Below are positions 43,763 through 52,792 of a stretch of 64,000 nucleotides of DNA, piece after piece. The position numbers were made by a program, and so were the translations under genes. This DNA is from Caulobacter sp. NIBR1757. GTDB lineage: Bacteria > Pseudomonadota > Alphaproteobacteria > Caulobacterales > Caulobacteraceae. The first letter of the stretch is position 1. Every line of letters begins with the position of its first letter. The DNA lies in contig NZ_CP115463.1 in assembly GCF_027912495.1 (NCBI RefSeq), positions 372,001 through 436,000 of the forward strand. The letters are read 5' to 3'. A model generated the notes under the pieces. It saw only the letters and a list, made by a program, of their open reading frames with translations. It was not told the DNA's origin and did no database searches.

Positions 43763-43766
43763 TTTT
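43718..43766. repeat. attL: 49-bp direct repeat inside the tRNA-Arg gene
   Basis: The sequence from CTACGAATC in the anticodon loop through GCGCGCCATTTT is identical to 58117-58165. Starting at the anticodon loop, it fits the known anticodon-loop crossover class of tyrosine integrases. Confidence 0.92.
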
Positions 43767-44047
43767 CTTCTTAGAAAATAAGGACTTGTGAGATGTGGCG
43801 GTGCTAGCGCCGCCTAGCTTGCTCACTGAGCACCGAATAGGCACTGGCCGTCCTCATCCGGTAGCGCCGTGGTTTCCATAACAGAATGGTTCCGACACCC
43901 GGACAGGCTAAACCGGGCTGCTTTTTAGGGGCTGCCAATTCGTGCGAAACCCGCCATTCTCCAACAGCCGAACTCGCGTCGTTGCGCGAGCGCAGGGGAC
44001 GCGTTCGCATCCCTCCGAATTTTATTAGCCTCCACCAGGGTTCGACC

Positions 44048-45511
44048 ATGTACCGAGACAGTACCAACACTCTCCCGTCTTCTGGTGTGAACGAATCGGC
44101 AACCAATCGGTCGGCCGTAGGTGTTCGCGTAGCGTCGATGTTTGCCGGTATCGGCGGGTTTGACCGCGGCTTCGAGCTTGCCGGAGCCAAAGTGGTTTTC
44201 CAGTGTGAAAGCGACGCTTTCTGCCGCGCCGTGCTTCTGAAGCATTGGCCAAAAGCCATGATCCAAAACGACATCCGGACGCTCAAGCCTGACGAAATAC
44301 CCGACACTGATGTCTGGACTGCGGGCTTCCCTTGCCAAGATGTGTCCCTCGCCCGGGGAAATCACGGCCGTAACGGCCTCACCGGAAGCCACACAAGCCT
44401 GTTCTTCCAGCTTGCTAAGCTGGTTGCAGAAAAAAGGCCCCGCGTATTACTGCTTGAGAATGTGGTCGGACTTCTAAACTCTCACAAAGGGCAAGATTTC
44501 GCGATCATCCTGCGGGAGCTCACCCAGATGGGCTACGCGGTAAGCTGGCGTGTCATGAACGCGAGGTACTTTGGCGCACCTCAGTCCCGGGCGCGGGTAT
44601 TTATATGTGCTTGGCTAAATGATCCGGGCAAAGCCGTTTCGGCACTCTATGAGGAAGTGGCGGGAGAAAAGCCTAGCACTGAGCGAACCGCCTTTGTCAC
44701 TCCGACCGTACACAAGGCGACCGGCGCCATAGTCCCCAAAATCGCCTATTGCGTCGCGGCCACGTCAGGACGGCACACCGGCAACGACTGGAGCCGTTCC
44801 TACATCTCCTACGCCGACGGCGTCCGACGCCCCACCGCCACCGAAAGCGAGCGATTGCAGGGCTTTCCTGCAGACTGGAGCGTCCCTGGTACAACAGCAA
44901 CGGCGTCCGCTCGGGGGTGGGACTCTGAACGCTATCGCGCTGTGGGCAACGCCGTCGCTATCCCCGTTGTCCGATGGATCGCCGAACGGATCATGCGCGG
45001 AATGACCGACCGCATCAAAAGCCCGAAGGATGGCCTTCGTGCCTTAGCGGTCACGCTGGCTCCGGATTTGGCGAGGCACACTGCAGAGTTCAGCTTCTCC
45101 GACATTGAGCAATCATTGCTGAGGGGTGACTTTGTTTATCGCTGGAAGACCGGTGGCTGCGCCTGGAAAGACCAGATCTTAGAGGGCGGGGCGTCCCCCG
45201 CCCCCGCAAAGATTATCGAGACGCAGTTTGTCGATGTGCTTGATCCAGAAGTGCCAGATGAACGGTACTTCCTGACGCCCAACGCTGCCGTGGGCATTCT
45301 CCGCCGCGCTGACGTTGTTGGCCGCAATCTCTTTCCACCAATGCGTAAGGCTCTGGAGAATCTGCTGAATGTAAGTAAGGGTTGCAAGGACGGTCCGGTC
45401 TCGGACATCGGAGACAACCTTGATCAGCCCAGCCTTCGTCCGTCTAGGACCCAGCAGCGCGGAAAAATCCGCGAAGCTAGCGGCCGCTCCAAGCGGAGAT
45501 TACGAGCCTAA
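44048..45511 (+). CDS. DNA (cytosine-5)-methyltransferase
   Basis: A 487-residue m5C methyltransferase. Motif I FAGIGGFDRGFELAG (SAM binding), catalytic Cys96 in GFPCQDVSLARG, ENVVG motif VI, QSRARVF motif VIII and GNAVAIPVVRWI motif X are present. ATG at 44048 follows the divergence from upstream non-coding sequence; a further in-frame start exists 162 bp upstream but without support. The C-terminal ~150 residues extend beyond motif X and are unlike common Dcm enzymes. The McrB gene starts inside its 3' end. It protects the host from the adjacent McrBC-like nuclease. The 285 bp between the tRNA and this gene hold no gene I can identify. Confidence 0.9.
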   Translation: MYRDSTNTLPSSGVNESATNRSAVGVRVASMFAGIGGFDRGFELAGAKVVFQCESDAFCRAVLLKHWPKAMIQNDIRTLKPDEIPDTDVWTAGFPCQDVSLARGNHGRNGLTGSHTSLFFQLAKLVAEKRPRVLLLENVVGLLNSHKGQDFAIILRELTQMGYAVSWRVMNARYFGAPQSRARVFICAWLNDPGKAVSALYEEVAGEKPSTERTAFVTPTVHKATGAIVPKIAYCVAATSGRHTGNDWSRSYISYADGVRRPTATESERLQGFPADWSVPGTTATASARGWDSERYRAVGNAVAIPVVRWIAERIMRGMTDRIKSPKDGLRALAVTLAPDLARHTAEFSFSDIEQSLLRGDFVYRWKTGGCAWKDQILEGGASPAPAKIIETQFVDVLDPEVPDERYFLTPNAAVGILRRADVVGRNLFPPMRKALENLLNVSKGCKDGPVSDIGDNLDQPSLRPSRTQQRGKIREASGRSKRRLRA

Positions 45512-46865
45512 CATTGTCCTCGAATGCGGCCAGGTCCCCACCGATTTTAGGCCCGGATCGCCCGTGTGGCTTTGGCTCGGAAGTGACAACAATAAGGGCC
45601 AAGCGACTGCGTGGACCCAAGGAATACGGGCTATTGGCAGCTGTAAGGCGAAAACATCGCTCGGGGCGGGAAGATACAAGGTTACCCTGACGAACCTATT
45701 TCTGCTGCCGAGAACGATTGAAAAAGCTGAACTGCTGCAAGCCTCGCCAGAGACCTACGCGCGGTCACTGTCAGAGGCAGCTATCGTCGGGCTGAACAAC
45801 TATTCATCCCAGGTCGTGCAGCTCCTCACCGCTGAGGAGTTCGCGGCCATCGGCGCTGTAATTGGGCGGCTGTTGCCGGAGATTCGCGAGCGGCTCTTTC
45901 AGGTCGTCACTGGAGCCGAAGCCGTCGATATTATTCCCCGAAGCGCATCAGGTGGTGAAGCTCACCCCGAACCAAAACAAGAGAACGGCGGCGAGTCTGG
46001 CCCGTTTGCTTCCGAGCTTTCGGATGACGACCCGGTGTACCGGAGCGTCGTTCAGGCGATCGTTGATGACGCTATGGGCGGCGCGCTCCTCATCGGCGTG
46101 CCTGGCACTGGGAAATCTTGGTATGCGAGGCAAATTGCCAAGAAGCTTACCAACGGTGACCATCACCGTATTCGAGAGGTCCAGTTCCATCCCTCTTACC
46201 AATACGAAGACTTCGTAGAGGGCTACGTTCCCGATCCTAAGGAAGGCTTCAGGTTGGCCGACAAACACCTTCTCGAGATGGTGGAGGTCGCTCGAACGAC
46301 TGGGAAGCCGACAGTTCTCATTGTGGACGAATTCAGCCGTACCGATCCAGCCCGTGTTCTCGGGGAGACGATGACGTATATGGAGGGCTCTCTCCGAGGT
46401 GTAGAATTCTATCTGCCCTCAGGCCGGAAAGCCGAAATTCCAGCAAATCTCTATTTCCTAGCGACCATGAATCCGGACGACCGTTCCGTCGATGAAATCG
46501 ACGATGCGATGGACAGACGCTGGGCCAAGATCGGATTGGAACCGAGCATTGAGAAGGTGGCTGAGTTTTTGGCCGCCAATGGTGCGCCCAACGAAGTCCG
46601 GGGTGCCGCTGTTGAGTTTTTCGCCGCGTTGCAAAGCCATCTAAACGTCGGCCACGCCTTTTTTCGATCCGTCTCGAACAGGGAGTCCCTTGCTCGACTC
46701 TGGGAGACCCAGATTCAGTTCATGGCTCGAAAGAAGTTCCGCTTTGATGCCGAGGGATTGCAGGAAGTTAGGGATCTTTGGGAGGTGTGCTTGGCTTCAT
46801 CTGCGGCGGCTGAGGAGTCTGCGGATGTCGCGGAGGAGCCGCCCGGCGAGCCTGAGGCTGCTTGA
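45420..46865 (+). CDS. McrB-like AAA+ GTPase/ATPase restriction subunit
   Basis: A 481-residue protein starting at TTG 45420, 92 bp inside the methyltransferase gene. Walker A is GVPGTGK232S. The McrB signature FHPSYQYEDFVEGYVP follows, then Walker B LIVDEFSRTDPARVLGE and NLYFLATMNPDDRSVDEIDDAMDRRW. The N-terminal 150 residues (GSPVWLWLGSDNN, YKVTLTNLFLLP) look like a PUA/EVE-type base-recognition domain, an inference. With McrC it forms the motor and target reader of a nucleotide-driven nuclease. The C-terminus is acidic. Confidence 0.87.
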   Translation: MISPAFVRLGPSSAEKSAKLAAAPSGDYEPNIVLECGQVPTDFRPGSPVWLWLGSDNNKGQATAWTQGIRAIGSCKAKTSLGAGRYKVTLTNLFLLPRTIEKAELLQASPETYARSLSEAAIVGLNNYSSQVVQLLTAEEFAAIGAVIGRLLPEIRERLFQVVTGAEAVDIIPRSASGGEAHPEPKQENGGESGPFASELSDDDPVYRSVVQAIVDDAMGGALLIGVPGTGKSWYARQIAKKLTNGDHHRIREVQFHPSYQYEDFVEGYVPDPKEGFRLADKHLLEMVEVARTTGKPTVLIVDEFSRTDPARVLGETMTYMEGSLRGVEFYLPSGRKAEIPANLYFLATMNPDDRSVDEIDDAMDRRWAKIGLEPSIEKVAEFLAANGAPNEVRGAAVEFFAALQSHLNVGHAFFRSVSNRESLARLWETQIQFMARKKFRFDAEGLQEVRDLWEVCLASSAAAEESADVAEEPPGEPEAA

Positions 46866-48175
46866 CTGTGGCGAGCGCCATTACGGAGCCGCGGAAGGTT
46901 CTCTCGGTGGAGTCGCGAGGCTCATTGGACCTGCCGCTAAGCGCGTTGATCCGAGATGGACGTCTAGAACTGTACCCTCATGTGGAGGCCAAGGGGCTTG
47001 TCTTTGTTCAGTTCCGAAAAGGGCGCGTACTTCTAACCGCGGGCAAGTACGTTGGCCTGATCCCGATCACGCCTTGGCTCTCTGTGGAAGTGAAGCCAAA
47101 ACTGCCCGTAAAGAACATCGCTCAGATACTGGACGGGGCGAGGGCATCTTTGGGAAAGCTGCCCAATGCTGATCGACTGTACGATGCTGATGGGGCGAAG
47201 TCCCCTAGTGTATTCGAGTTTCTAATGAGCAACCTTGCCGACTCTCTTGAAGAAGTCCGCGTGGCAGGTCTTCAAAAAGAGTACTTGAGTCATTCAGATC
47301 TGGTCTCGCACCCTCGCGGACGGATTCAGGTAGCCAAAACTGTCCAGCGGTGCTGGGCGAAAGGAATCCGCCACAAGGTTCAGGCGCAACGATTTGAGCA
47401 AACTTCCGATACCAGCCCGAACCGTGTTCTCAAATCCGCTATCGAGTACGGGCTTCGTGGTCTCCAGAGGAGTGCGGGAAGCAGAGACGTTATTACGAAG
47501 GCAAACGAAAGATATTTGGAATTTCCAGATCAGATAAAGCCATACTCCGCTAGAGATTACTCTGCCGTAGTCTCGATCGTAAGGGGTAAAAACCTGCCGG
47601 GCCGGCTATCATATTACTACCGTGCTCTAGAGATTGCGCTTATGATACTCTCTGGAAAAACCGTATCTCTCGACGAAATCGGCTCTGAGCTTCTGACCGA
47701 TACTTTCATCATAGATTTCGAGGCGGTCTTCGAAGACTATCTGCGTCGGCGATTGGATGCGCGATCAGCAAGTCATATAGCTGTGCGGGATGGCAACAAG
47801 GAGGGCAAGCGGCCCCTATACGATACGAAACAGGATCCGCCGGCTCAGCCAGACATCGTTATTGTGGATAAGCGGACTAATGAAGTCGTTATCGCCGAGG
47901 TAAAGTACAAAGAAAAACCCGATCGACCGGACATAAATCAAGCCGTCACTTATGCGGCTGTCTATCGCTGCAGAAGTGTAGTTCTCGTTCACCAATCGAA
48001 GCGCGGTCAGGTATCAGGTATAAAGCTGCTCGGGGTAATTGATCGGGTAAGCGTATATTCCTACGGGTTTGATTTGGCCAACGCATCACTTGACGCGGAA
48101 GAGATCAAGTTTGGCGAGTCATTGTTCGGCCTGCTGGACCAGCCAGTTGTGGAAGCTTTCGCCGAAACGGCCTGA
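46862..48175 (+). CDS. McrC-like nuclease subunit
   Basis: A 437-residue protein that begins TTG at 46862, overlapping the mcrB stop (TTGA); GTG at 46868 is an alternative. The N-terminal region GLIPITPWLSVEVKPKLPVKNIAQIL is the McrC DUF2357-like part. The PD-(D/E)xK nuclease core reads QPDIVIVDKRTNEVVIAEVKYK, giving catalytic D, E and K. Codon use is richer in A/T than surrounding chromosome. It supplies the cutting activity to the McrB ring. Confidence 0.88.
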   Translation: MTVASAITEPRKVLSVESRGSLDLPLSALIRDGRLELYPHVEAKGLVFVQFRKGRVLLTAGKYVGLIPITPWLSVEVKPKLPVKNIAQILDGARASLGKLPNADRLYDADGAKSPSVFEFLMSNLADSLEEVRVAGLQKEYLSHSDLVSHPRGRIQVAKTVQRCWAKGIRHKVQAQRFEQTSDTSPNRVLKSAIEYGLRGLQRSAGSRDVITKANERYLEFPDQIKPYSARDYSAVVSIVRGKNLPGRLSYYYRALEIALMILSGKTVSLDEIGSELLTDTFIIDFEAVFEDYLRRRLDARSASHIAVRDGNKEGKRPLYDTKQDPPAQPDIVIVDKRTNEVVIAEVKYKEKPDRPDINQAVTYAAVYRCRSVVLVHQSKRGQVSGIKLLGVIDRVSVYSYGFDLANASLDAEEIKFGESLFGLLDQPVVEAFAETA

Positions 48176-48231
48176 CTCAACTCGGGCCCCCGCACCTGGA
48201 TCAACGTTTTCACCGAGGAGGCTACAATCGT

Positions 48232-48708
48232 ATGGCGGATCACGAGAAAATTTTGGCCTTCATCGCGAAATCAGAAAGCCCCTCGGACCTAAAGCGTTTG
48301 ATCAACAACGCTGAGGCACAGGGGCAACCAGAGATAACCTCGGCCGCATTCCGGCGGCTTGTCTCACTCGTGCCTGGAGAAATGCCGGGGACGCTAGAGC
48401 ATGACTTCTGGAGCTCTATCCAGGCGTTTGAACAGATCAAGTCCGCCGCCGCCGGCAAAACGATAAAACTTGGCTACACGCGCCGCATGGTCAGAGACAA
48501 GGGCATCAAGGCTACTCTTACCAACTGGGCGCTGAGCACCAAGAAAACGGAGGGTTTCGATACCCTGATCGAGCTGGGCATGCCCGAGCTAACGGGCGAG
48601 GCAGTGGTTCTCCGTCATCGAGGTGATTTCCCAGTCGACGTGATTGAAGCGGCAACAAAGCGCCTGGTCGAGGCCGAAGTGGATATCAATTCTGTTCTTG
48701 CCGGATAG
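48232..48708 (+). CDS. Unknown accessory gene of the methyltransferase-McrBC cassette
   Basis: A 158-residue protein I do not recognise. ATG 48232 follows GAGGAGGCTAC. The sequence is soluble and mixed alpha/beta; GKTIKLGYTRRMVRDKGIKATLTNWALSTKKTEGFDTLIELGMPELTGEAVVLRHRGDF (described here as the segment from about residue 73 to 133) looks like a small nucleic-acid-related domain. It is in the same direction as mcrC, 56 bp downstream, so it is likely in the same transcript. Confidence 0.7.
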   Translation: MADHEKILAFIAKSESPSDLKRLINNAEAQGQPEITSAAFRRLVSLVPGEMPGTLEHDFWSSIQAFEQIKSAAAGKTIKLGYTRRMVRDKGIKATLTNWALSTKKTEGFDTLIELGMPELTGEAVVLRHRGDFPVDVIEAATKRLVEAEVDINSVLAG

Positions 48709-48770
48709 AGCACGAAGAGTTGGCAGTGGTACCTGACCAGCGCCTCGGACGGACGAGCCGGAATCGAACC

Positions 48771-48980
48771 CTAGTCGGTTATCAGGAGGGTGGCCGGGTG
48801 GACGCCCAGCGCGGTCGCCAACCGCCCGAGAACGGCAATCGAGGGATTCCGCCGACCGCGCTCGATGCCACCCAAGTAGGTCAGGTCGACGGCGGTTTCC
48901 ATGGCGAGCTGCTCTTGCGTGAGCCCTCGCTCCTTCCGCAGACGGCGAACGTTCGCTCCGACAATTTTTCCCCAATCCAT
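48771..48980 (-). CDS. Xre-family helix-turn-helix regulator
   Basis: A 69-residue DNA-binding protein: IVGANVRRLRKERGLTQEQLAMETAVDLTYLGGIERGRRNPSIAVLGRLATALG covers the whole Cro/CI helix-turn-helix. The size and position next to a restriction-modification cassette fit a controller (C) protein or an element-maintenance repressor. It converges on the accessory gene (62 bp apart) and is divergent from the exported protein at 49065. Confidence 0.87.
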   Translation of the reverse strand: MDWGKIVGANVRRLRKERGLTQEQLAMETAVDLTYLGGIERGRRNPSIAVLGRLATALGVHPATLLITD

Positions 48981-49064
48981 TTGCAGGATGGGCCAGTCGC
49001 GACACTGTAGCGTCTAGGGACTATAAGCCCGATTTCGGTGCCACTGGATCGCACGGGGGAAGCT

Positions 49065-49595
49065 ATGAGACTTTCGAGGGGCCTATCGGTCCTGACGGCT
49101 TCGGCCGCGTTGGTTTGGGCTACAGGGCCGTCGGCGGCTGACCCGGACTACCTCGCGCAAGGCGAACAGTTTGCCCTGGTCGCCCGTGTGGTCACCTCGA
49201 TGAAGTCCTGCGAGCGTTTTGGCTATCGGATGGGCGTCAGTTCGCCGGACGAGCTCCAAGACAAGCTGCTCAACCCGATAATCGCACAAGCCGTAAGAGA
49301 GGGCGTGGATGTCGCTACGGCCGAGACACTCGTGGCGGCTGCGATCCGCGAGGAACGCGAACGCCAAAACTACCTGAGTCAGCATGGTTCAGATGGGACG
49401 GAGACGTTGGCCGAGCTTGAAGCGTCTGTGGTGACCATGATGGACTATTGGGCCGACCGGTGCAGGTCGCTAGCTGATGATCCGTTCGCAGGTCGTTTCG
49501 TGATCCATACGACGGCAGCGAACGAGGCCGCCGCAAAGGCACGCATCATCGAAACGACCCTTGCTCAGGTCAGAGCGGCCGCTGCTGAACGCTAG
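49065..49595 (+). CDS. Exported protein of unknown function
   Basis: A 176-residue protein with signal peptide MRLSRGLSVLTASAALVWAT, cleaved near PSAA-DPD. The mature part is helical (MKSCERFGYRMGVSSPDELQ, ATAETLVAAAIREERERQNYL, MMDYWADRCRSLADDPFAGRF) with two cysteines that may pair. ATG 49065 follows GGGGGAAGC. Not recognised. Present inside the satellite, it may change the cell surface. Confidence 0.72.
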   Translation: MRLSRGLSVLTASAALVWATGPSAADPDYLAQGEQFALVARVVTSMKSCERFGYRMGVSSPDELQDKLLNPIIAQAVREGVDVATAETLVAAAIREERERQNYLSQHGSDGTETLAELEASVVTMMDYWADRCRSLADDPFAGRFVIHTTAANEAAAKARIIETTLAQVRAAAAER

Positions 49596-49600
49596 ATTGA

Positions 49601-49873
49601 TTAGGTCGGCCATTGGTCGTCTTCCGGCCAATGGTCGTGGCGTAGCCACCGGCACTCCAACGGACCGTAGAACCTGACTGCTACGTTCTCCGGCCTGTAA
49701 CCGTGAGCCCGAAGGTCGGCCATGGCCTCCTTTTCAATCTCGGCGGTGAACTGGTCCGGGTCACCCCCCATCAGGACGAACAGTTCGAGCGGCGTCGTGA
49801 TCTCCATCCCGGCTAACGCCTGGCGGGTCGCCGCGTGCCGACCCCGCCAGGTCAAATAGACGTCCACCGTCAC
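49601..49873 (-). CDS. Small protein of unknown function, last gene of the packaging string
   Basis: A 90-residue protein starting with GTG at 49873, which overlaps the stop of the upstream gene (GTGA). It begins VTVDVYLTWRGRHAATRQAL and ends VRFYGPLECRWLRHDHWPED. Not recognised. Its coupling to the next two upstream genes marks it as part of the same minus-strand transcript. Confidence 0.62.
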   Translation of the reverse strand: MTVDVYLTWRGRHAATRQALAGMEITTPLELFVLMGGDPDQFTAEIEKEAMADLRAHGYRPENVAVRFYGPLECRWLRHDHWPEDDQWPT

Positions 49874-50142
49874 TCCCCGAGAAGGCGGTCGCCGCCGCGC
49901 GTGAGGAGAGGCCAAACCGTTTGCGTCCTGGCGCCAACGGGGAAATGGCCTTCAATGACGAAGGGCGGCACGGTCGCGCTGATATCCACGGCCGCGAAGT
50001 CTGCGAAGGCTCCGGGCTGACCGATCAGCGCTTCAGCGGCAGCTCGGGCAACGGCGACATTGGCGCCCTGGGCGACCGCGACGTTGCGGCCATCGGCTCG
50101 TCGCTTGTGCCCTTGGTCGGCGAAGAAGACGAAGGTTGTCAT
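49870..50142 (-). CDS. Small protein of unknown function
   Basis: A 90-residue protein (MTTFVFFADQGHKRRADGRN, then VAVAQGANVAVARAAAEALI, ending RTQTVWPLLTRGGDRLLGE). It is two bases downstream of the 246-residue gene and overlaps the next gene by 4 bp. Not recognised. Confidence 0.62.
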   Translation of the reverse strand: MTTFVFFADQGHKRRADGRNVAVAQGANVAVARAAAEALIGQPGAFADFAAVDISATVPPFVIEGHFPVGARTQTVWPLLTRGGDRLLGE

Positions 50143-50144
50143 GG

Positions 50145-50885
50145 TCAGTTCTCCGGTTGCGTGATTTCAGGTTGCTCCAGGGCCGTTCCGATCGCTTCTT
50201 CGGCCCTTCTCATCATTGCGATGTTGAGGGCGCGGTGCTCGTTCTTGCGACCGGTCTCGAAGGCGCTGTCATCGGCCAGCGCCTCTTCGGCAAGCCGTTC
50301 GATCTCCATCAGGGACCGCGTGACGGTTCGGAATTCCTCGCCGAGCAAGACGTCGGCCAGTTCCTGCGGAGAGAAGGACCGCTTTTCCGACGGCAGCTCG
50401 TAGATGCGCGAACACAAGGCCGCAGCCAGTTCCATGTCCCGTGTGGCGGCGGCGAGGTCAGCCAAGGCTTCGAGCTCCGCGGGCCCAGAAGCGGATATCT
50501 GCTGAAGGACGCGGCTCCGGCGCTCCGATCCGAGGCTGTAGCGGGCGAGCATCTGGGTGGGGGAGCGGTAGTGTGCCGGAACCGCCGCCGCGTTGGCGGC
50601 GAACAGGCTTCCCTTCCGCACGTGATTCACCCGGGTGTCAGCGGTCCCACGGCGGAGTTCTCCGAGAAACCCGGAGGCCGCGCGGCTCACGAGGGAAGAT
50701 TGCTGAGAAGCGGGGAGGTCGGCCAGCGAACTGCGGATGTCCGCGCGGCGCCGTTCGACCTTCCCCTCAAGTTCATCGAGCAGGCGCCGTTGCGTCTGCC
50801 GGTTATTTCGAGCCTGTCGGAGGCTCTCAGCGACGTCCATCACGGACGCCCACCGAGTTCCGAGGGTCGCTTTTCTTGTTACCAT
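50145..50885 (-). CDS. Helical protein of unknown function in the packaging string
   Basis: A 246-residue, mostly helical and charged protein with coiled-coil character near the N-terminus (AESLRQARNNRQTQRRLLDELEGKVERRRADIRSSL, positions about 14-50) and C-terminal helices rich in E, R and A. The middle has AAALCSRIYELPSEKRSFSPQELADVLLGEE. Not recognised. Between the terminase genes and two small genes it could be a structural or assembly-interfering protein of the satellite; this is a guess from position. Confidence 0.7.
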   Translation of the reverse strand: MVTRKATLGTRWASVMDVAESLRQARNNRQTQRRLLDELEGKVERRRADIRSSLADLPASQQSSLVSRAASGFLGELRRGTADTRVNHVRKGSLFAANAAAVPAHYRSPTQMLARYSLGSERRSRVLQQISASGPAELEALADLAAATRDMELAAALCSRIYELPSEKRSFSPQELADVLLGEEFRTVTRSLMEIERLAEEALADDSAFETGRKNEHRALNIAMMRRAEEAIGTALEQPEITQPEN

Positions 50886-51077
50886 GCCTGTTCCTCTGCC
50901 AGCTTTGCATCACGCGCAGCCTGAGGATCGGCACCGACGCGGCGTCAGCCGCAGATCGTCCCCGCCAGCGCGGTGGCCCGTCCAAGTGACGCGCCGCATC
51001 TGTCTGTTTTGCAGCAAGGCGACGGTCACGAAGACCATTGCTCGGGATCGGCCATCGCCGACCCCGAGCCTCAGCCG

Positions 51078-51341
51078 CTACGCCGCGCGGCGTTCCTCGC
51101 TGCACGAGGAGAGGAATTTCCTCGACCAGTTGATCACGTACTGACGGGGGAGGGACTGCGCCACCACATCCAAAACGCGGTGCCCACCGAACACCGAGTG
51201 AGCCATCCGCAGGGCAGCGTGCAAGACAGCCCCGGCCTCCACCTCCTGCGGCTGCAGGCCGACCACGCTGCGGTTCATAGCCATGTAGTCCTCGTGCGAG
51301 ACCGACACGGCGTGCTTCTTCGTGCGCTTACGCTTTTCCAT
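51078..51341 (-). CDS. Small basic protein of unknown function
   Basis: An 87-residue protein: MEKRKRTKKHAVSVSHEDYM, then AMNRSVVGLQPQEVEAGAVL, ending SRKFLSSCSEERRAA. The ATG at 51341 has AAAGGGC upstream. The lysine/arginine-rich start suggests nucleic-acid contact. It lies about 95 bp downstream of the terminase large subunit. The 192 bp between its stop and the next gene contain only a short frame (tail GADPQAARDAKLAEEQAW ending at 50881) that looks like a gene remnant. Confidence 0.65.
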   Translation of the reverse strand: MEKRKRTKKHAVSVSHEDYMAMNRSVVGLQPQEVEAGAVLHAALRMAHSVFGGHRVLDVVAQSLPRQYVINWSRKFLSSCSEERRAA

Positions 51342-51436
51342 CTGTTGCCCTTTCAATGTGGGGCGGAAGCCCCGGCAACAGCCCTTCTAAGCACGTCAAG
51401 GGGAGCGGCTATCATTACTTCACGGGTTCGCCAGCA

Positions 51437-52792
51437 TCAGAAGTCTCGCTGGTTCATCCCCGGCCTGCTCCAGATGACCCCATAGCGCAGGGCATCTGCG
51501 GCATGGTCCGGCGCATCGCTGTCCAGGTCCTCAGGGTCCCGCGGGTCGCGGGGAAGGGTCGGGAGCGTGTCCCAAGCATAACGACACGCGCGGGACAGGT
51601 AGAGCCCAGGCAGGTCCGGCTTGCCAGCCTGCGACAGCAGCGTCCTCATCCTCTGCCACCCCGCCTTTCGGGCGCCTTTCCCGGCCGGGGTCAGGTGCAC
51701 GCCGGAACGCGAGAACTCGTCGGCGATGGTCGCGGCGGCATGTCCGCGGGCCCGCGCGAAGATCGAGTCATCGGCCGCACCAGCCGGCCGCACGCTCCAT
51801 CGGGCGCACATCTCCTTGATGCCGTCCGCCAGCCTCGGGACGGTCCATCCGAGGCCTTCGGTGGGCCGGTTCGGCCTCGCCGTCGCCAGCTCGTCGAAGG
51901 CGACCAGGGAGCCTCTGGGATAGAAGATACCACCCGGACCCACGGCGCCTGGCGAGCGTGCCAGGAGGTAGGTCGCTGACGGCGAGGACGTGCCGAAGTC
52001 GTGGGCTAGGTGGGTCTGCCAACCGTACGGCACCGCCGACCAAGGCTCGATGGCACAACGCTCCGGCGAGAGGCAGCCCGCAAAGAAAGCGCCGCGGGCA
52101 ACCGACCAATCGCCCTCGGTCCAAGCACGAAACAGCTCGTCATCGCCAGCGCAAGCCGCGCGCAACTGGCGGCGATAGTCTTCCGAGTCCAGATGGGGAT
52201 TGTCGAGGTAAGTGCTCGGAGCATGGACGCAGCGGCCGCCAGCCAGCGTGTCGAATGGCGACCAGGCTTGAGCGGGGAGGACATACCGGGATGCCACCCA
52301 GTGGTGACCTGCGCCGCCGGGGTTGCCCGCATAGACGGTACGGAGCGGCATATCTTTGGGCCCGCGAAGGTTCGACCTCAGCATGTCCACGACGAAGGGG
52401 TCACCCCATTGGGTGAGCTCATCGACCATGATGAGCGTGAAGCTCCGTCCCTGGATCTTGTCGTAGGCTCCGGGGGTATCGACCTGGGCGAGTTCAACGT
52501 ACCCATAGGGCAGCCTGAACACGTGCTCGGTGGCATTGTAGGAAGCCGCCGACCCGTAGGCCGTGGAAAACAACTGGCGCAGCACCAGCTCGAAATCGGC
52601 GAGGCCCTTGTACGTTCTGCGCACGTAGAGAACCCGCGCCCGCTCGCGGTGCTGTTCGATGTGCCGGAGGATCAACAGGGCCTTGCAGTGGCTCTTGCCG
52701 CCGCCTCGGCCGCCCCCCAAGAACAGGTCAATGTTCTCCGGGACGCTCAGCACCTTGGACTGGTACGGCGTCGGCTCCAGGACTTCGCTCAA
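51437..52792 (-). CDS. Phage terminase large subunit
   Basis: A 451-residue packaging motor. The ATPase has GGGRGGGK33S (Walker A), followed by LYVRRTYKGLADFE, and Walker B LIMVDELTQWGD. The nuclease half includes THLAHDFGTSSPS and FDELATARPN, with DDSIFARARGHAAATIADEF and DHAADALRYGVIW near the C-terminus, as in other TerL proteins. The start overlaps the small-subunit stop (ATGA). It is the clearest sign that the element is packaged. Confidence 0.9.
   Translation of the reverse strand: MSEVLEPTPYQSKVLSVPENIDLFLGGGRGGGKSHCKALLILRHIEQHRERARVLYVRRTYKGLADFELVLRQLFSTAYGSAASYNATEHVFRLPYGYVELAQVDTPGAYDKIQGRSFTLIMVDELTQWGDPFVVDMLRSNLRGPKDMPLRTVYAGNPGGAGHHWVASRYVLPAQAWSPFDTLAGGRCVHAPSTYLDNPHLDSEDYRRQLRAACAGDDELFRAWTEGDWSVARGAFFAGCLSPERCAIEPWSAVPYGWQTHLAHDFGTSSPSATYLLARSPGAVGPGGIFYPRGSLVAFDELATARPNRPTEGLGWTVPRLADGIKEMCARWSVRPAGAADDSIFARARGHAAATIADEFSRSGVHLTPAGKGARKAGWQRMRTLLSQAGKPDLPGLYLSRACRYAWDTLPTLPRDPRDPEDLDSDAPDHAADALRYGVIWSRPGMNQRDF

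Noticed and set aside
43762..43779. AT-rich hairpin ATTTTCT/AGAAAAT just after the tRNA
   Set aside because: It could be a terminator or an integrase arm site, but it overlaps the att repeat end and nothing separates the options.
48743..48780. A tRNA-like T-arm word (GGTTCGATTCCGG on the minus strand) after the Xre gene
   Set aside because: The T stem does not pair properly and no acceptor, D or anticodon arm is present, so it is neither a tRNA nor a convincing att site.
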